Below are positions 20,982-33,140 of a stretch of 64,000 nucleotides of DNA, one piece after another. This DNA is from Cephalopachus bancanus (Eukaryota > Chordata > Mammalia > Primates > Tarsiidae): positions 1,354,366-1,418,365 of the forward strand of contig JAPVLO010000383.1 in the NCBI GenBank assembly GCA_027257055.1, written 5' to 3'. The translations under genes were made by a program, and so were the position numbers. The notes below the pieces were generated by a model. The model was not told the origin of the DNA and did not search any database. It was given only the letters and a program-made list of their open reading frames with translations. Within the stretch, counting starts at the first letter, position 1. Every line of letters begins with the position of its first letter.

Positions 20982-23900
20982 TTATATGAGTGAGAACATG
21001 TGATACTCGGATCTTTGTTTCTGTGAGAGGTCACTCAGTATTATAGACTCTAGTTCCATCCAGGTTGCTGCAAAATTCATGATTTTGTTCTTTTTCATGG
21101 TTGCATAGTATTCCATCGTGTATATGTACCACATTTTTAAAATCCAGTCCTCTTTTGATGGGCAACATGGTTGTTTCCAGGTTCTTGCTATTGTGAACAA
21201 TGCTGTGATAAACATACGTGTGCAGGTATCTTTTTTATAGAGTGATTTGAGTTCTTCAGGGTATATTCCCAGTAGGGGGATTGCAGGGTCATATGGGAGG
21301 TTGATATTTAGAGCTTTTAGGAATCGCCACACTGCTTTCCACAGAGGTTGCACTAGTTTACACTCCCACCAACAGTGTAGAAGTGTTCACTTTTCGTCAC
21401 ACCCTCTCCAGCAGCTATTTTTTGAGTTGTTGATAATTGCCATTCTGACTGGAGTTAGGTGGTATCTCAGTGTGGTTTTGATTTGCATCTCCCTGATGAT
21501 TAGTGAGGTTGAGCATTTCTTCATGTGTTTGTTGGCTGCTCGGATGTCCTCTTTTGTGAAGTGTCTGTTCATATCTTTGCCCATTTGATAATGGGGTTGT
21601 TTGTTTTTTTCTTTTCAGCACGTTTTAGTTCCTTGTAGATCCAGGATGTTAAGCCTTTGTCAGACCTGGTGTTGGCAAATATTTTTTTCCAGTCTGTAGG
21701 TTGTCTCCCTGCTCTCTTGATGGTTTCATTGGCCTTGCAGAAGCTTGTCAGTTTAATAAGGTCCCACTTGTCTATTCTCTCTTATGACCTGTGGGTTTTG
21801 AGTTTTGTTCTGGAATTGGATGCCTGTTCCGATTTCCATGAGGATATTTTCTTCATTTTCTAAGGTTCTTATGGTTTGAGGTTTTACATTTAGGTCTCCG
21901 ATCCATTTGGAGTTAACCTTTGTGCATGGGGATAGATAGGGATCCTGTTTCAATCTTCTGCATGTGGTCAGCCAGTTTTCCCAGCACCATTTACTGAATA
22001 GGTTCTCCTCTCCCCAGTGGTAGGTGGTGGAGGCCTTGTCGAAGATGAGTTGGTTGAGAAATTGAGGTTTTGCTTCTGGAATCTCAATTCTATTCCATTG
22101 ATCTATATGCCTATTCCTATACCAATACCAAGCTGTTTTGATGATTGTAGCTTTATAGTAAAGTTTGAAGTCTGGTAATGTGATATCACCTGCTTTGTTT
22201 TTTTTTTTTGCTGAGGATTGTTCTGGCTATTCTTGGACGTTTGTGTTTCCATATGAATTCCTGTGCTGTCTTTTCTAGGTCTGAGAAGAATGTTGCTGGT
22301 AATTTGATGGGTATTGCATTGAATTTGTAGATTGCCTTAGGTAAGATGGACATCTTCACAATGTTGATTCTTCCAATCCATGAGCATGGGATATTTTTCC
22401 ACTTGATTGTGTCATCTTTGATTTCTTTGAGCAGTGTTTTGTAATTTTCATTGTAAAAGTCTTTCACGTCTCTGGTTAGGAAGATGCCAAGGTATTTCAT
22501 TTTTTTGGTGGATATTGTGAATGGAATTGTGTTTTTTATTTGGGTTTCTGTTTGTTTCTTATTGGTGTAGAGAAATGCGATTGTCTTTTGTACATTTATT
22601 TTGCATCCTGAGACTTTGTCAAAGGCCTTTATCAGTGTAAGGAGGCTTTTGACAGATTCTCTTGGGTTTTCAAGGTACACAATCATATCATCTGCAAAGA
22701 GAGATAACTTGACTTCCTCTTTTTCTATTTAGATACCCCTGATTGCCTTCTCTTCTCTGATTGCTCAAGCCAGGACTTCCAATACTATGTTGAACAGGAG
22801 GGGTGAGAGTGGGCATCCTTGTCTTGTTTCAGTTTTCAGGGGAAATGGTTCCAATTTTTGTCCATTTAGGAGTATGCTGGCTGTGGGTTTCTCATAGACG
22901 GCTTTTACTATTTTGAGGTATGTTCCCCGTATGCCTAGATGTTCAAAGGTTTTTATCAAGAAGGGGTGCTGGATTTTATCAAAAGTTTTTTCTGCATCTA
23001 ATGATATAATCATGTGGTTTTTATTTTGACATCTGTTGATGTATTTAATTACATTTATGTTTTTATGAATGTTGAACCAGCCTTGCATCCCAGGAATGAA
23101 GCCTACTTGCTCATGATGGATGATTTTTTAGATGTATTGCTGAATCTAGTTTGCTAGGATCTTTTTGAGAATTTTAGCATCTATGTTCATCAAAGATATT
23201 GGCCTGTAGTTCTCTTTCTTTGTTGGATCTTTACCTGGCTTGGGTATCAATGTGATGTTGGCTTTGTAAAATGATTTGGGGAGAGTTCCATCTTTTTCAG
23301 TTGCCTGGAATACCTTCAGTAAGATTGGTATCAGCTCCTCCTTATATGTCTTGTAGAATTCTGCTGGAAAGCCATCTGGACCAGGGCTTTTTTTGTAGGT
23401 AGTTTTCTTATTACGAAGTCGATTTCCTTGATTGTTATTGGTCTATTTAGGGTCTCAATTTCTTCTTGTTCCAATCTAGGTAGGTGGTGTGATGTCAGAA
23501 AGTCCTCCATTTCCTTAAGGTTTTCAAGTTTGTTTCCATACAAGTGTACATAGTAGTCTCTAATGATCTTTTGCATTTCTTCAGGGTCAGATGTGACTTC
23601 ATCTTTTGTGTTTCTGATTGTGTTTATATGATTTTTTTTCTTGTTTCTTCTTGGTCAGTCTAGCTAGGGGAGCATCGATCTTGTTTATCCTTTCAAAGAA
23701 CCAGCTTTTTGTTTCATTGATTTTTTTGTATTATCTTTTTTTCTTCTATGTCCTGGATTTGGGCTTCTATTTTGGTGATCTGGATTCTTCTGCTGAAATT
23801 AGGATTTTTGTGATCTTGCTTTTCCAGCTTTTTTAGGTGGCTTGTTAGGCTGTTAATTTGTGTTCCTTCCATTTTCTTCATGTGTGTTTGTAGGGATATA

Positions 23901-24794
23901 AATTCCCCTCTTACTACAACTTTCAAGGTGTCCCAGAGATTTTGGTAAGATGTTTCTTCATTTTCATTTGTTTCCAGGTATCTTTTGATCTCTGTTTTGA
24001 TTTCATCATTGACCCAGGAGTTGTTTAGCATCATGCTGTTTAGTGTCCATATTTTGTGGGTTTGGGGGGACTTTGTTGGTGTTAATGTTTATTTTTATTC
24101 CACTGTGGTCCAAGAAGTTGTATGGTAGAATTTTGGTCCTTTTAAATTTGCTTATGCTTGATTTATGGCCAATTACGTGGTCAATCTTAGGATACGTTCC
24201 ATGCAGTGATGAGTAGAATGTATATTCTGTGGTCTTTGGATGGAGTGTTCTCTAGGTATCAATTAAGTCCATTTGGTCCAGAGTCACATTGAGGTTCCAG
24301 ATCTCCTTGCTGATTTTTTGTCCTGATGATCTGTCTAGGTTGGTGAGTGGGGTATTAAAGTCCCCAGTTATGATGGTATCAGGGTCAATATCTTTCTTTA
24401 GTTTTCCTAGAAGTTGCTTTATGAAAGTTGGTGCACCTATGTTGGGTGCATATATGTTTAGGATAGATATTTCTTGTTGATGGATTGAGCCTTTTATCAT
24501 TATGTAGTGGCCTTCTGTATCTTTTTTGATTTTTAATAGCTTGGAGGGTATTTTGTCTGAAATTAAGATTGCTACTCCTCCATTCTTTTGTATTCTGTTC
24601 GCCTGAAAGTTTGTTTCCCATCCTCTTACTTTGAGTCTGTGGATGTCCTTTCTAGTGAGGTGAGTCTCTTGAAGGCAATAGATTGTTGCCTGATGATATT
24701 TTATCCATTTTGCCATTCTATGTCTTTTCAGTGGTGCATTTAGTCCATTCACATTTTGGCTAATACTTGAAATGTAAGAGTTGATCCCTGTCAT
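20982..24794 (-). pseudogene. L1 ORF2 remnant (endonuclease + reverse transcriptase), element 2
   Basis: The start ATG is at 24792-24794 (minus; 'MTGINSYISSISQNVNGLN'). The endonuclease domain is open to a stop at about 24252 and retains QETHL, GDFN and, further on in another segment, the late catalytic DHS motif (plus near 24108-24114) that is NHS in element 1. Reverse-transcriptase motif A ('[13 protein letters not shown]') is in 22765-23088. A CAA-to-TAA stop (plus near 22732) lies just ahead of the [11 protein letters not shown] catalytic box. The carboxy-terminal domain ([17 protein letters not shown] block and 'CPSKEDWILKMWYIYTMEYY') is in 20982-21353 and ends at the natural stop. Total span fits the family's roughly 1275 codons. 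Multiple stops and frameshifts make it inactive. Confidence 0.93.
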
Positions 24795-25026
24795 AAGATT
24801 CATACAGAGTTGTTCCTGTTTGTTTGTTGTCTTTCTTTGGGTTCTGGAGTTGGCTCATGTGTGTTTTTAATCTTTTGCCTGTACTCTTGTGAAGAATGTT
24901 GTTGTTCTTTTTTCTTTTTCTTCTGTGTTCAGTACTTTCTTAAGTGGTGGTCTGGTACTTTCTTAGAGGTGGTCTGGTGGCAGCGTAGGTTCTTAGGGAT
25001 TGGATATCTGGAAAAGATTTCAATTC

Positions 25027-25525
25027 TCCCTCACTAATGAAGCTTAGTTTGGGCTGGGTAGGTTATTCTTGGTTGAAATTGTTTATCTTTTAGAACTTTG
25101 AAGATAGGGTTCCAGGCTCTCCTAGCCTGAAGGGTTTCCTAACCTGAAGGGTTTCTGCTACTATTCTAATTGGTCTTCCCTGGTAGGTAGTCTGGCCTTT
25201 TTCTCTTGCTGCCTTTAGGATTTTTTCTTTTATAGCTACTTTGTTTAGGCAAATTATTATGTGTCTGGGAGTTGGTCTTCTCATTTGTTGTCTTACAGGG
25301 GTTCTCTGAATCTCTTGTGTTTGAATTTTTTCATCCTTGATGAGATGAGGGAAATTTTCTTGAATGATTTCATGAAATGTTTGTTCCAGTATGGCTTCTG
25401 TTTCTCTCTCTGCCTCGGGAAGCCCAATTACTCTTAGGTTTGGTCTCTTGAAGTGATCATTCATCTCTTGCAGGTTTTGTTCTGTCTTTTTGAGCTTCTT
25501 TTCTATGCTTTTGACAGTTTAGGGG
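25027..25525 (-). pseudogene. L1 ORF1 remnant (RNA-recognition and C-terminal domain), element 2
   Basis: The minus frame 25090-25464 reads from 'HFKRPNLRVIGLPEAERE' through 'RRPTPRHIIICLNKVAIKEK' to 'AAREKGQTTYQGRPIRIVAE', i.e. the RNA-recognition motif and the start of the carboxy-terminal domain of L1 ORF1p. The coiled coil upstream is lost by 5' truncation at about 25525. A short duplication near 25125-25160 breaks the frame close to its end. Confidence 0.88.
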
Positions 25526-25734
25526 GAAACCAGAAAGAAACAGGAAAACAATGTCATAGTTCCCCTTGGTGACCAAATGGAGTCTTCGTCTCATTGATTG
25601 CTAAGAATACTTGAATGGATCCTTGATTGAATACTTGGTTGAATTCCTTGGGTGAATGGGAGCAGTTTGGGGTATGCTGTTCCTCTTAGAGAGACAGTTT
25701 TCCCTTCCCAAGAGCTCAGCTCAGTAATTATAGC
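25526..25734. other. Single-copy sequence
   Basis: Nothing recognised; contains repeated GAATACTTG/GATTGA words near 25605-25640. Confidence 0.4.
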
Positions 25735-25850
25735 AGTGATAATATTGTTTAACACTTAATGACTTCACATTATGTTCTAAACACTGCACACATTCACTTA
25801 CTTATTTCTTACAATGCAAGGAGGTAGGAACCTATTCATAAATCTAATAA
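25735..25850 (-). mobile_element. MIR-type SINE fragment
   Basis: 'TTATGTTCTAAACACTGCAC' followed by CTTACAATGCAAGGAGGTAGG resembles the antisense MIR tail (tatgtgccaggcactgtg ... caaccctatgaggtagg). Diverged. Confidence 0.5.
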
Positions 25851-26099
25851 GTAAATTTTGTTGGAGCACTTAAATATTTTGTTCTCTTATTTTTACAAGA
25901 CAAGATCACCACAGCTAAAGTTTTAAACACAGAGTACAGGACACTCCATCACTTCTATGCCTTTCCTGTCCTATCTTGTATCAGTCAGTGAAATAAAACC
26001 CATACTAGATATTTTGACAGAGAGAAGTTAAGGCAGAAAATTGTCTACGTGTTGAAGTATTGAAAAATCAAAGAGAGAATACAAATCATAAATAACTAA

Positions 26100-26680
26100 A
26101 ACACGGAGCTACCACTTCTACAAACTGGGGAACAAAAGGGAGGGACTGGGTTGTCTGAATCTGGAGGTTCAACGTAAGACCCCACTCTACCGGGATTCAG
26201 AGCTCTGAGGAGGGGTCCCCATTCTGCTACTGTTGGAAACTTGGAAGGGACATTGTGAAACTGTTTGGGAATATAGGAAAAAAAGCTGAAAACTGGAATT
26301 AACTGCTGCTACCAGGGCAAAGAGCATTGCTGAAGCAATCTGAGAAGAACAGGAAGCAAAACAAAGAAGGAACACATTGATTCTTCCTCGCCCATTTTTC
26401 CGTCCTTCTAGTGCCTTTATGGCAACAGAGTCTAACAGGATGCCTTCTTGTCAAAGGAGTGATGGTGTTGGCCAAATCCTGGGCCCAGCATCACAAAGTG
26501 GCAGGCAGTGGAGTGGGTTTGTTGCTGAGAGAAAATGGCTTCATCACTGGGACAAAACCTTTGTCTGCTCTAGTGACAGACTCTCTGATGTGCCCAAGTC
26601 TCTCCAGATGTGTGGCTACTCTGGAGGTTGGCTGCCTGCATAATTGCCAAGCTGGAACTTCTGGAACATTTTTTGGCATC
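26100..26680. mobile_element. Ancient interspersed repeat, family not assigned
   Basis: Balanced-composition sequence with 'GGAGCTACCACTTCTACAAA', 'GGATTCAGAGCTCTGAGGAG' and 'GCCCAGCATCACAAAGTGGC', a combination I recognise as a mammalian dispersed repeat but cannot name. The frames at 26377-26643 and 26411-26746 fall in it and show no protein domain. Confidence 0.45.
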
Positions 26681-26764
26681 GAATGTTATTGGGGGGACCA
26701 TTTTGCAAAATTAGTTTTTTGGGGATGTTCCATATTTTTAACATAATGTGTATCACATTCACAT

Positions 26765-26870
26765 TAGAAGGGAAGGAGGAATTAAAAGGAACTAGCTAAT
26801 GGGTACAAAAATATAGCTAGTGGGAATGAGAGCTAGTGTTTGGAATGACAACTGGGTGACTATAGTTAGC
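26765..26870 (+). mobile_element. Old L1 3' UTR fragment
   Basis: 'GGGTACAAAAATATAGCTAG', 'GAATGAGAGCTAGTGTTTGG' and GGTGACTATAGTTA closely match the L1 3' UTR at 27634-27745. Either a piece of the same older L1 subfamily or a local duplication of it. Confidence 0.8.
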
Positions 26871-27029
26871 AATTCACGTGGGGCATCCACTTTAAGCTTG
26901 CAGACATGCAATTCATGTCTTTTAGAACAGAACATTGTTTTTTTCCAGGATCGCTCCTACAGTTGCTCAAGCTCTTGGTCATCATTTCAGCTCCTCTGCA
27001 ACCCTCTTACCTAACCCAATGTACATGAA

Positions 27030-27960
27030 TCTCAAATCCAAAGCTAGAACTACCGTAGGATCCAGCACCCCACTGCTGGGTGTACAACCCAAGGAAATGA
27101 AATCAGTGTATCAAAAAGATGTCTGCTCTTGTATGTTTATTGCAGCCCTATTCACAATAGCCAAGATATGGAGTCAACCAAAGTGTCCATCAATGATGAA
27201 TGGATAAAGAAAATGCAGTTTGTATACACAATGGGATACTATTTAACTGTAAAAAGAATGAAATCTTTCGTTTGCAACAACTGGAGTGGAACTGGAGAAA
27301 ATTAAGTGAAATAATCCAAGCATAGAAAGACAAATATCACATATTCTCACATATGTGTGGTAGATTTAAAAAATCTCATGGAGATACTGAGTTATCAGAG
27401 GCAGAAAGGTAAATAAAGTTACTTAGAATATTATATCTTCCTTTGTATTTGTCCTCATGCGTGTCTTGGGTTATTTACCTTCCTCTAATAAATTTTCTAG
27501 TTAAGTGATTACTTCAAAGAGGATACAATACTTTACATAATTAGAAGACTATGTCGGATGTGAAGGTATTTTTCTTCTTTTATACCTGCAGAAAGCTAGG
27601 AAGGTAGATTGTTACCAGTGGCTTGAAAGATAGAAGGGAAGGAGAAATTAAAAAGAATTAGCTAATGGGAACAAAAATATAGTTAGTGGGAATAAGAGCT
27701 AGTGTTTGGTAGAATGATGGGGTGACTATAGTTAACAATAATTTAACATATGTTTCAAAATAACTAGAAGAGTGGATTTGTAATGTTTCCACTACAAATA
27801 AATAATAAATGTTTGTGGTGCTGCATATCTTAATTATCCTGATTGAACACTTACATTTTTGTATGCTAAAATGAAAATGTTACATGTACCCCCAAAATAT
27901 GTACAACTATTATGTACCCATAAATATTAAAAACAACAAAGAACATAAAACATAGTTTTG
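27030..27960 (+). mobile_element. Older primate L1, ORF2 end and 3' UTR
   Basis: The plus frame 26935-27207 reads the ORF2 carboxy-terminal domain ('PKEMKSVYQKDVCSCMFIAA', then FTIAKIWSQPKCPS). The 3' UTR follows and ends near 27960 with 'GTACCCATAAATATTAAAAA'. About 27425-27600 looks unrelated and may be an insertion or a decayed part. More diverged than the L1s at 4 and 21 kb. Confidence 0.88.
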
Positions 27961-28197
27961 CATCATCATGAAATATTAGTTTCATGAACTCTAGAGACTT
28001 TCTAAAATATGAGTCATAAATTTTACCTGATTAAATTGATGCTAAAAGTCATAATGCATGCTGACACTGTTTAAATATTGAATTATAAGCACCTATTTTA
28101 ATTCCCCACAAAATAAAAATTTTGCTTTAGTTAATGTTTAGTATAGTTCTATTTGAAGGCTAATAAGAAATAGAAAAAGGTCTAACAGTTTTCTCCT

Positions 28198-28557
28198 TGT
28201 TACAGATATGTGTGTGTGTGTATTTAATTTTTATTATAAAGCTAGGTACATTTCAGGGTTATATAAATATTGATCATGCAGGTACCCCTGTTGATGATGT
28301 ATGCCCCTCCCTTCCCTTGCAGTTTCCTTCAACTGCCAATCCCACCCCCCTCCCCTGACAGTTTCCCACTACTGCCAATCACTGTCTTATAGCATTATAA
28401 TTGTTCAAGATCTTATGAGTGAGAACATATGGAACTCTGTTCTTAGTTTCTGTGATAAGTCACTGCATATGATCAACTCCAAATCCATCCAAGTTGCTGC
28501 AAAATCCATATATTTGTCCTTCTTTATGGCTGCAGAATATTACATCGTGTTACAGAT
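28198..28557 (-). mobile_element. Short L1 3' end with TSD
   Basis: 340 bp of minus-strand L1 (28208-28547): antisense 3' UTR ('GATCATGCAGGTACCCCTGT', 'CTTCAACTGCCAATCCCACC') then the last part of ORF2. TGTTACAGAT occurs on both sides (28198-28207 and 28548-28557). Confidence 0.88.
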
Positions 28558-28799
28558 GTTATTAAGAGACTTACTGAAAGAAAAGATGGATAGGTGCCTA
28601 CACTAAGTTACTTATACCATCAATAAATTTTTATCCACTGATCATTTATAGAGCGTGTCTCCCTCACTAACAGAAATAGTAAAGAGGTTGCTGGGTTCAA
28701 ATAAAAAATGCATTGAGAGCTAAAACCCCAGGGCAGGCATGGCTAAAATGGCACAATTATGAAAATTCATACCACATTAAAATACCATTTTCTTTTCTT
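28558..28799. other. Single-copy sequence
   Basis: Nothing recognised. Confidence 0.4.
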
Positions 28800-29085
28800 T
28801 TTTGAATTTTTCTATTTTTTATTTTAAAGATGCGGGGTACAAGCTCTTATTCCCACTAACTATATTGGGTACATAAGATTGGGTACATAAGATGTTTACA
28901 TCCAGGTGAAGTTTGGGTCTCCCAATGGACCTCACTTCTTGACTAGGATCAGGCACCGTTATTGATGTTATGTGCCACCCCTCGCTCCCTTGGCAGGGTC
29001 ACGCTCCTGCCAGTCCCTGTCTTGTAGCATCATGCTGGATGTTTGGGGTCCACTTATGAGTGAGAACATGCAGCACTCATTGTCT
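28800..29085 (-). mobile_element. L1 3' end fragment of a different, older subfamily
   Basis: Antisense A-tail 'CTATTTTTTATTTTAAAGAT' then GGGGTACAAGCTCTTATTCC, and near the end 'CCACTTATGAGTGAGAACAT', the typical antisense end of ORF2. It carries a small tandem repeat of TTGGGTACATAAGA (near 28866 and 28880). No TSD found. Confidence 0.8.
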
Positions 29086-30010
29086 CATCACTTTTATATA
29101 GTCCTGAGAAAATTGTGAAACTCTTCCATGTCATTAAAACAATCATGATTAGTTTCTCAAGCCAGAAATCCAGTCCCCTGAGTATGTTAGAAATCTTTTG
29201 GAGCCTAGGCAATCACATTTATGATATTTGTAGTTTTGATATAAAGTTTAAGGCAAATTGAAGCTCCAGTTTGTAAATTAAATAAATTGTTTGCTGCACA
29301 GTAAATTGTTCAGAGTACTCGTCACTAGTAATAAACCTAGCTGACTGTCCATTATCCACATTTCAATTCAGTTTGGAACTTTCTCCTCATTTGTGTTTAT
29401 GCATAGGGAAGTCTATTAAATTTTTTTAATTGTCCTGAAATGTATGCCCATTACTAATGCAACTGGCTTTTATTTGCTGAATAGTTTATTTAATCACCAT
29501 CTTCACCTTACGCTTATAAGGACGTCTCATGTTCATAAGCACTGCTTTGTTTATTTTTGCAGATACAGAAAGCATAGATGAGTTCATGAATAATGTTATC
29601 ACGGTGATGACAAAATGTTATGTGGAGTAGAAATTATTTGGTGGTAGAACTTATTTTAAAAGCTTTATGAGTTACCTTAATCTTTTAATCAAATTATTAA
29701 AGATTTCATTTGCTCAAATTGTTCAGTTATAAGTTGATGCCTTCAAACATGGAAATTGTATGTAGTAATAGCTATTAACACTTGAATTCGGGGACCATAG
29801 ATGTCTTAAAAACATTTATTATGATGTATATGGGGTGCTTTAACACCTCTTTCATGGCTTTCCATAGAAAGAATCAGCATATTTGATAAAATAGGAACTT
29901 CACTGACTATATTTTTCCCATTGGGATGGTTGTAAACACCGTGATACTTACTGTGAAAGGCAGGACATTGGCATTGTGGACATTGTAGGAGTAATCTTGT
30001 GCTTCCTGAA
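29086..30010. other. Single-copy AT-rich sequence
   Basis: About 920 bases with no gene, RNA or repeat recognised. Confidence 0.4.
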
Positions 30011-30014
30011 GTTT

Positions 30015-32235
30015 TTTTGTTTGTTTTGCATATCCATTACCTCACGCAGTTACCATTTTCTTTTTTTTCTCTCTCTCTCCCTCTCGATCAAAACACTTAA
30101 CATATGCTCTTTAGCAAACTTCAATTATATAACACAGTCTTATTAATTATAGTCACGTTGGTGTACATTCGATTTCCAGAATTTACTCATCTTGTATAAC
30201 AGAAACTGTACTCTTTCATCAATATCTCCCAGTTTTCCCCCTCTGCTTCCATAAATTTAACAGTTTTAGATTCCACATATACGCAACTCACTGCATTTTC
30301 CATATCCATTCATTCGCAAACCTTAGATTGTTTCCATATATTGGCTCTTGTGAGTAATACTGCAATAAGCATGGAGTCCATCATCATTTGAGATCAGGAT
30401 TCCAATTCCTTTGACTATATACCCAGTAGTGAGATTGCTGGATCGAATGGCAATTCAGTTTTTGCTTTTTTGAAAACCCTCCATATTGATTTCTACAGTG
30501 GTTGTACCAATGTACGTTGCCACCAACAGTGTAAAAGAACTATCTTTTGTCTACATTTTTACCAACATATTCTGTCCTTTCTTGGGGGGGAGGGGCAGGG
30601 ATAATAGCCATCCTAACAGGCATTAGGTGATATCTCATTTTTCAAAACTTACATTTCCCTAGTAATTGATGATGTTGATTTTTTTTTCATTTATATACCT
30701 ATTGTACATTTGTATGTCTTCTTTGGAGGGATGTTTATTCAAGTCCTTTGTTTATTTTTATTTATTTTTCTGTCCATTTTTAAATTGAGTGATTTGGGGG
30801 TTTTTTTGTTGTTGTTTTGCTATTGAGTTGTAAGAATTTCTTACGTATTTTAGATATTAGACATTTATCAGACATATGGTTTGAAAATATTTTCTCCTAT
30901 TCTATAGGTTGCCTTTTCATCTTATTAATTGTCTGCTGTGCAGAAGCCTTTCAGTTTGATATAATCCTACTTGTCTATTTTCGCTTTTTTGCCCAGTACT
31001 TTTGGTGTCATATCCAAAAGATTATGGCCAGTCCAAAGGATAGAAAATTTTTCTCTATTTTTTTCTAACACTTTCATCGCTTCGAGGTCTATGTTTAAGT
31101 CCTTGATTTATTTTTTCCAATTTTTGACTTTATTTTTAATGAACAAATAATAATTGTGTGTATTTATGGAGTACGATGTGATGTTTTCATGTATGTTTAC
31201 ATTGTTGAATTCATTCTGAGTTGACTTTTGTGTGTGATGCTAGATAAGTGTCTTATTTCCTTCTTTTGCATGTAAACATACAATTCTGCCAACAACACTT
31301 ATCAAAGAGACTATCTTTGTTCCATTGTGTATTCTTGAAACTCTTGTCAAAGAGCAGTTGCTGGTATATGCATGGGATTATTTCTGAACTAGATATTCTG
31401 TTCCATTATTTTCAATATCCATTTTTATATCAGTACTATGCTGATTTGATTACAGCAGCTTTATAATATGCATTGAAATCAGAAAAAGTGAAACCTCCAG
31501 CTTTGCTTTCATGCTCAAAATTGCTTTGGCTATTTAATGCAAATCAATAGCAAAAGATAGGCAAAAACTTAATTTTTAGATTTTTTTTTTTGTAAAAAAC
31601 GCCATTCAATTTTGATAGTATTGCTTTGAGTCTAAAAATCACTCTGGTAAGTATGAATATCTTAACTCTGTTCCTTCAATCTATAAACGTGAGATGTATT
31701 TTCATTTATTTGAAACCTTTAAAATTTCTTTCATCACGTTTTGTAGTTTTTAGTACAAGTCTTTTACCTCCTTGGATACTTGCTTTGCAAGTATCTTATT
31801 CTCTTCAATGCTATTGTGAATTAAATTGTCTTGCTAATTTCCTCTTTGGATAGGTCATTGTTAATATATAGAAATGCAACTGATTTTGTATGCTGATTTT
31901 GTATATTGCTACTTTACTAAATTCATTTTTCTGGCAGTGTGTTTTTGCTTTTGGTAAAGACTTCGGGGATTTTCTATATGTAAGATTAGATAATAGGCAA
32001 ACATATACTTTTACTTCTTCCTTTTTGATTTGGAAGTTTTCTTTTTTATGGTCTAATTGTTCTGGCCAGGACTTCCGGTACTATATTCACTAGGAGAGGT
32101 AAGAGTGGGAATCATTGCCTTGTTCTGGATTTTGGAGGAAAAGCGTTTAGCTTTTCAGCACTGAGTATGATGTTAGTGTGAGCTTTTCATAAATAGTCTT
32201 TATTGTATTTACTGACAAGATTTTTTCTGAGACTG
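30015..32235 (-). mobile_element. Old L1 (3' UTR and ORF2 3' two thirds)
   Basis: Minus-strand old L1: antisense 3' UTR ('CTTAACATATGCTCTTTAGC', 'TTAATTATAGTCACGTTGGT'), then ORF2 from 'GTACACTCTTTCATCAATAT' type sequence to 'GAGTATGATGTTAGTGTGAG' near 32165. All frames are decayed. A second L1 3' end (antisense, 'TTAATGAACAAATAATAATT') is nested at about 31115-31205, splitting ORF2 between TTGATTTATTTT and GAGTTGACTTTTGTG. ORF2 stops abruptly at about 32235; L1 5' UTR sequence follows (see 32236-33140). Confidence 0.88.
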
Positions 32236-32479
32236 TGATTGAGTGGGGCTACAGCTGGGTCATATGGTTGCTTTAGTTTCTGCGGTAAGATCTGTTGCAG
32301 AGCCTTTTACCAGGAGTGTAAGTGAATGTGGCTCCTGCTGGGTCCCTGGGCAGCCAGGATCTCCTCTGAAACCCTGGGCAAGCAGACTGGAGTCAAATGT
32401 AGAAGAGGACTGGGCTGCTTCTGGGTTCAGAGCCAAGTTCCTGGTGGTGCGCCTGCTACCAGGGTGTGTGGGTTTGCCT

Positions 32480-32910
32480 TCTCAAAATGGCTTTTCTTTA
32501 TTGCAGCTCTATTCACAATAGCAAAAACATGGAACCAACCATGTTGCCCATCGAAGCTGGACTGGATAAAGAAAATGTGGTCCATATACACAATGGAATA
32601 TTATACAGCCATAAAGAACAACAAATATATAGACTTTGCAGCAACCTGGATGAATTTGGAGTCACTCATACTCAGTGATGTATCACAGAAGCAAAGAACT
32701 GAGTTCCACATGTTCTCACTCATAAGGTGACCCTGAGCAATTATAATGCTATAAGAAAGCGATTGGCAGTTGAGGGAAACTGTTGGCGGTGGGGCGGGAT
32801 TGGCAGTTGAGAGAAACTGCCAGGACAGGGAGGGGCATACCTCATTAACCGGGGTAACTGCATGATCAATGTTTGTATACCTAACCCTGACTTGTATCCC
32901 ACATCTTTAC

Positions 32911-32961
<51 letters not shown>

Positions 32962-32995
32962 AAATAAAAAACTTAAAAAAAAAATAACTTTTCCT
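32480..32995 (+). mobile_element. Younger L1 3' end inserted in an old L1 5' UTR
   Basis: Plus-strand L1 starting 'TTTATTGCAGCTCTATTCAC', reading the ORF2 end in frame (about 32490-32730: FTIAKTWNQPCCPSK, 'MWSIYTMEYYTAIKNNKYID', then SQKQRTEFHMFSLIR and stop), then the 3' UTR and A-tail at 32962-32987. The related words AAAATGGCTTTTC (before) and AAAATAACTTTTCC (after) may be a degraded TSD. A (TA)n run at 32910-32960 has grown just before the tail. Confidence 0.9.
32910..32960. repeat. (TA)n microsatellite
   Basis: About 50 bases of TA dinucleotides with one CA interruption, at the L1 3' end. Confidence 0.97.
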
Positions 32996-33140
32996 GTTCT
33001 TGGTCCCCGTGGGTGTCACAGCCTCCTACTTGAGTCCTGGAACTCCCACAAAGGCACCTTTGTCTGTGGGTGATTGCCTAGTCATTGTTTTTATGGGGGA
33101 TGCGGGCTGGGGTGTCCTATGTTGCTGTCTTGCGGGCATC

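Larger units (their letters stand above)
20765..25525 (-). mobile_element. Long L1, 5'-truncated within ORF1
   Basis: About 4.76 kb of minus-strand L1, close to the element at 4-10 kb throughout and with the same 3' UTR type. It starts (3' end) with an antisense A-tail near 20770-20800 and stops in ORF1 at about 25525, after 'TTTTGACAGTTTAGG' on the plus strand. The 5' UTR and ORF1 coiled coil are missing. Two small internal duplications are visible (about 24938-24985 and 25125-25160). I could not find a TSD. Not autonomous. Confidence 0.95.
32236..33140 (-). mobile_element. Old L1 5' UTR, split by a younger L1
   Basis: Segments 32236-32479 and 32996-33140 are GC-richer and contain 'CAGCCAGGATCTCCTCTGAA', 'TCCTGGAACTCCCACAAAGG' and end 'TGTTGCTGTCTTGCGGGCAT', which is how the 5' end of old primate/mammalian L1 5' UTRs reads antisense (compare gccatcttgctgac). 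ORF1 and the ORF2 endonuclease are absent between this and the ORF2 part to the left, so the old element has a large internal deletion. Family level is from memory. Confidence 0.65.
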
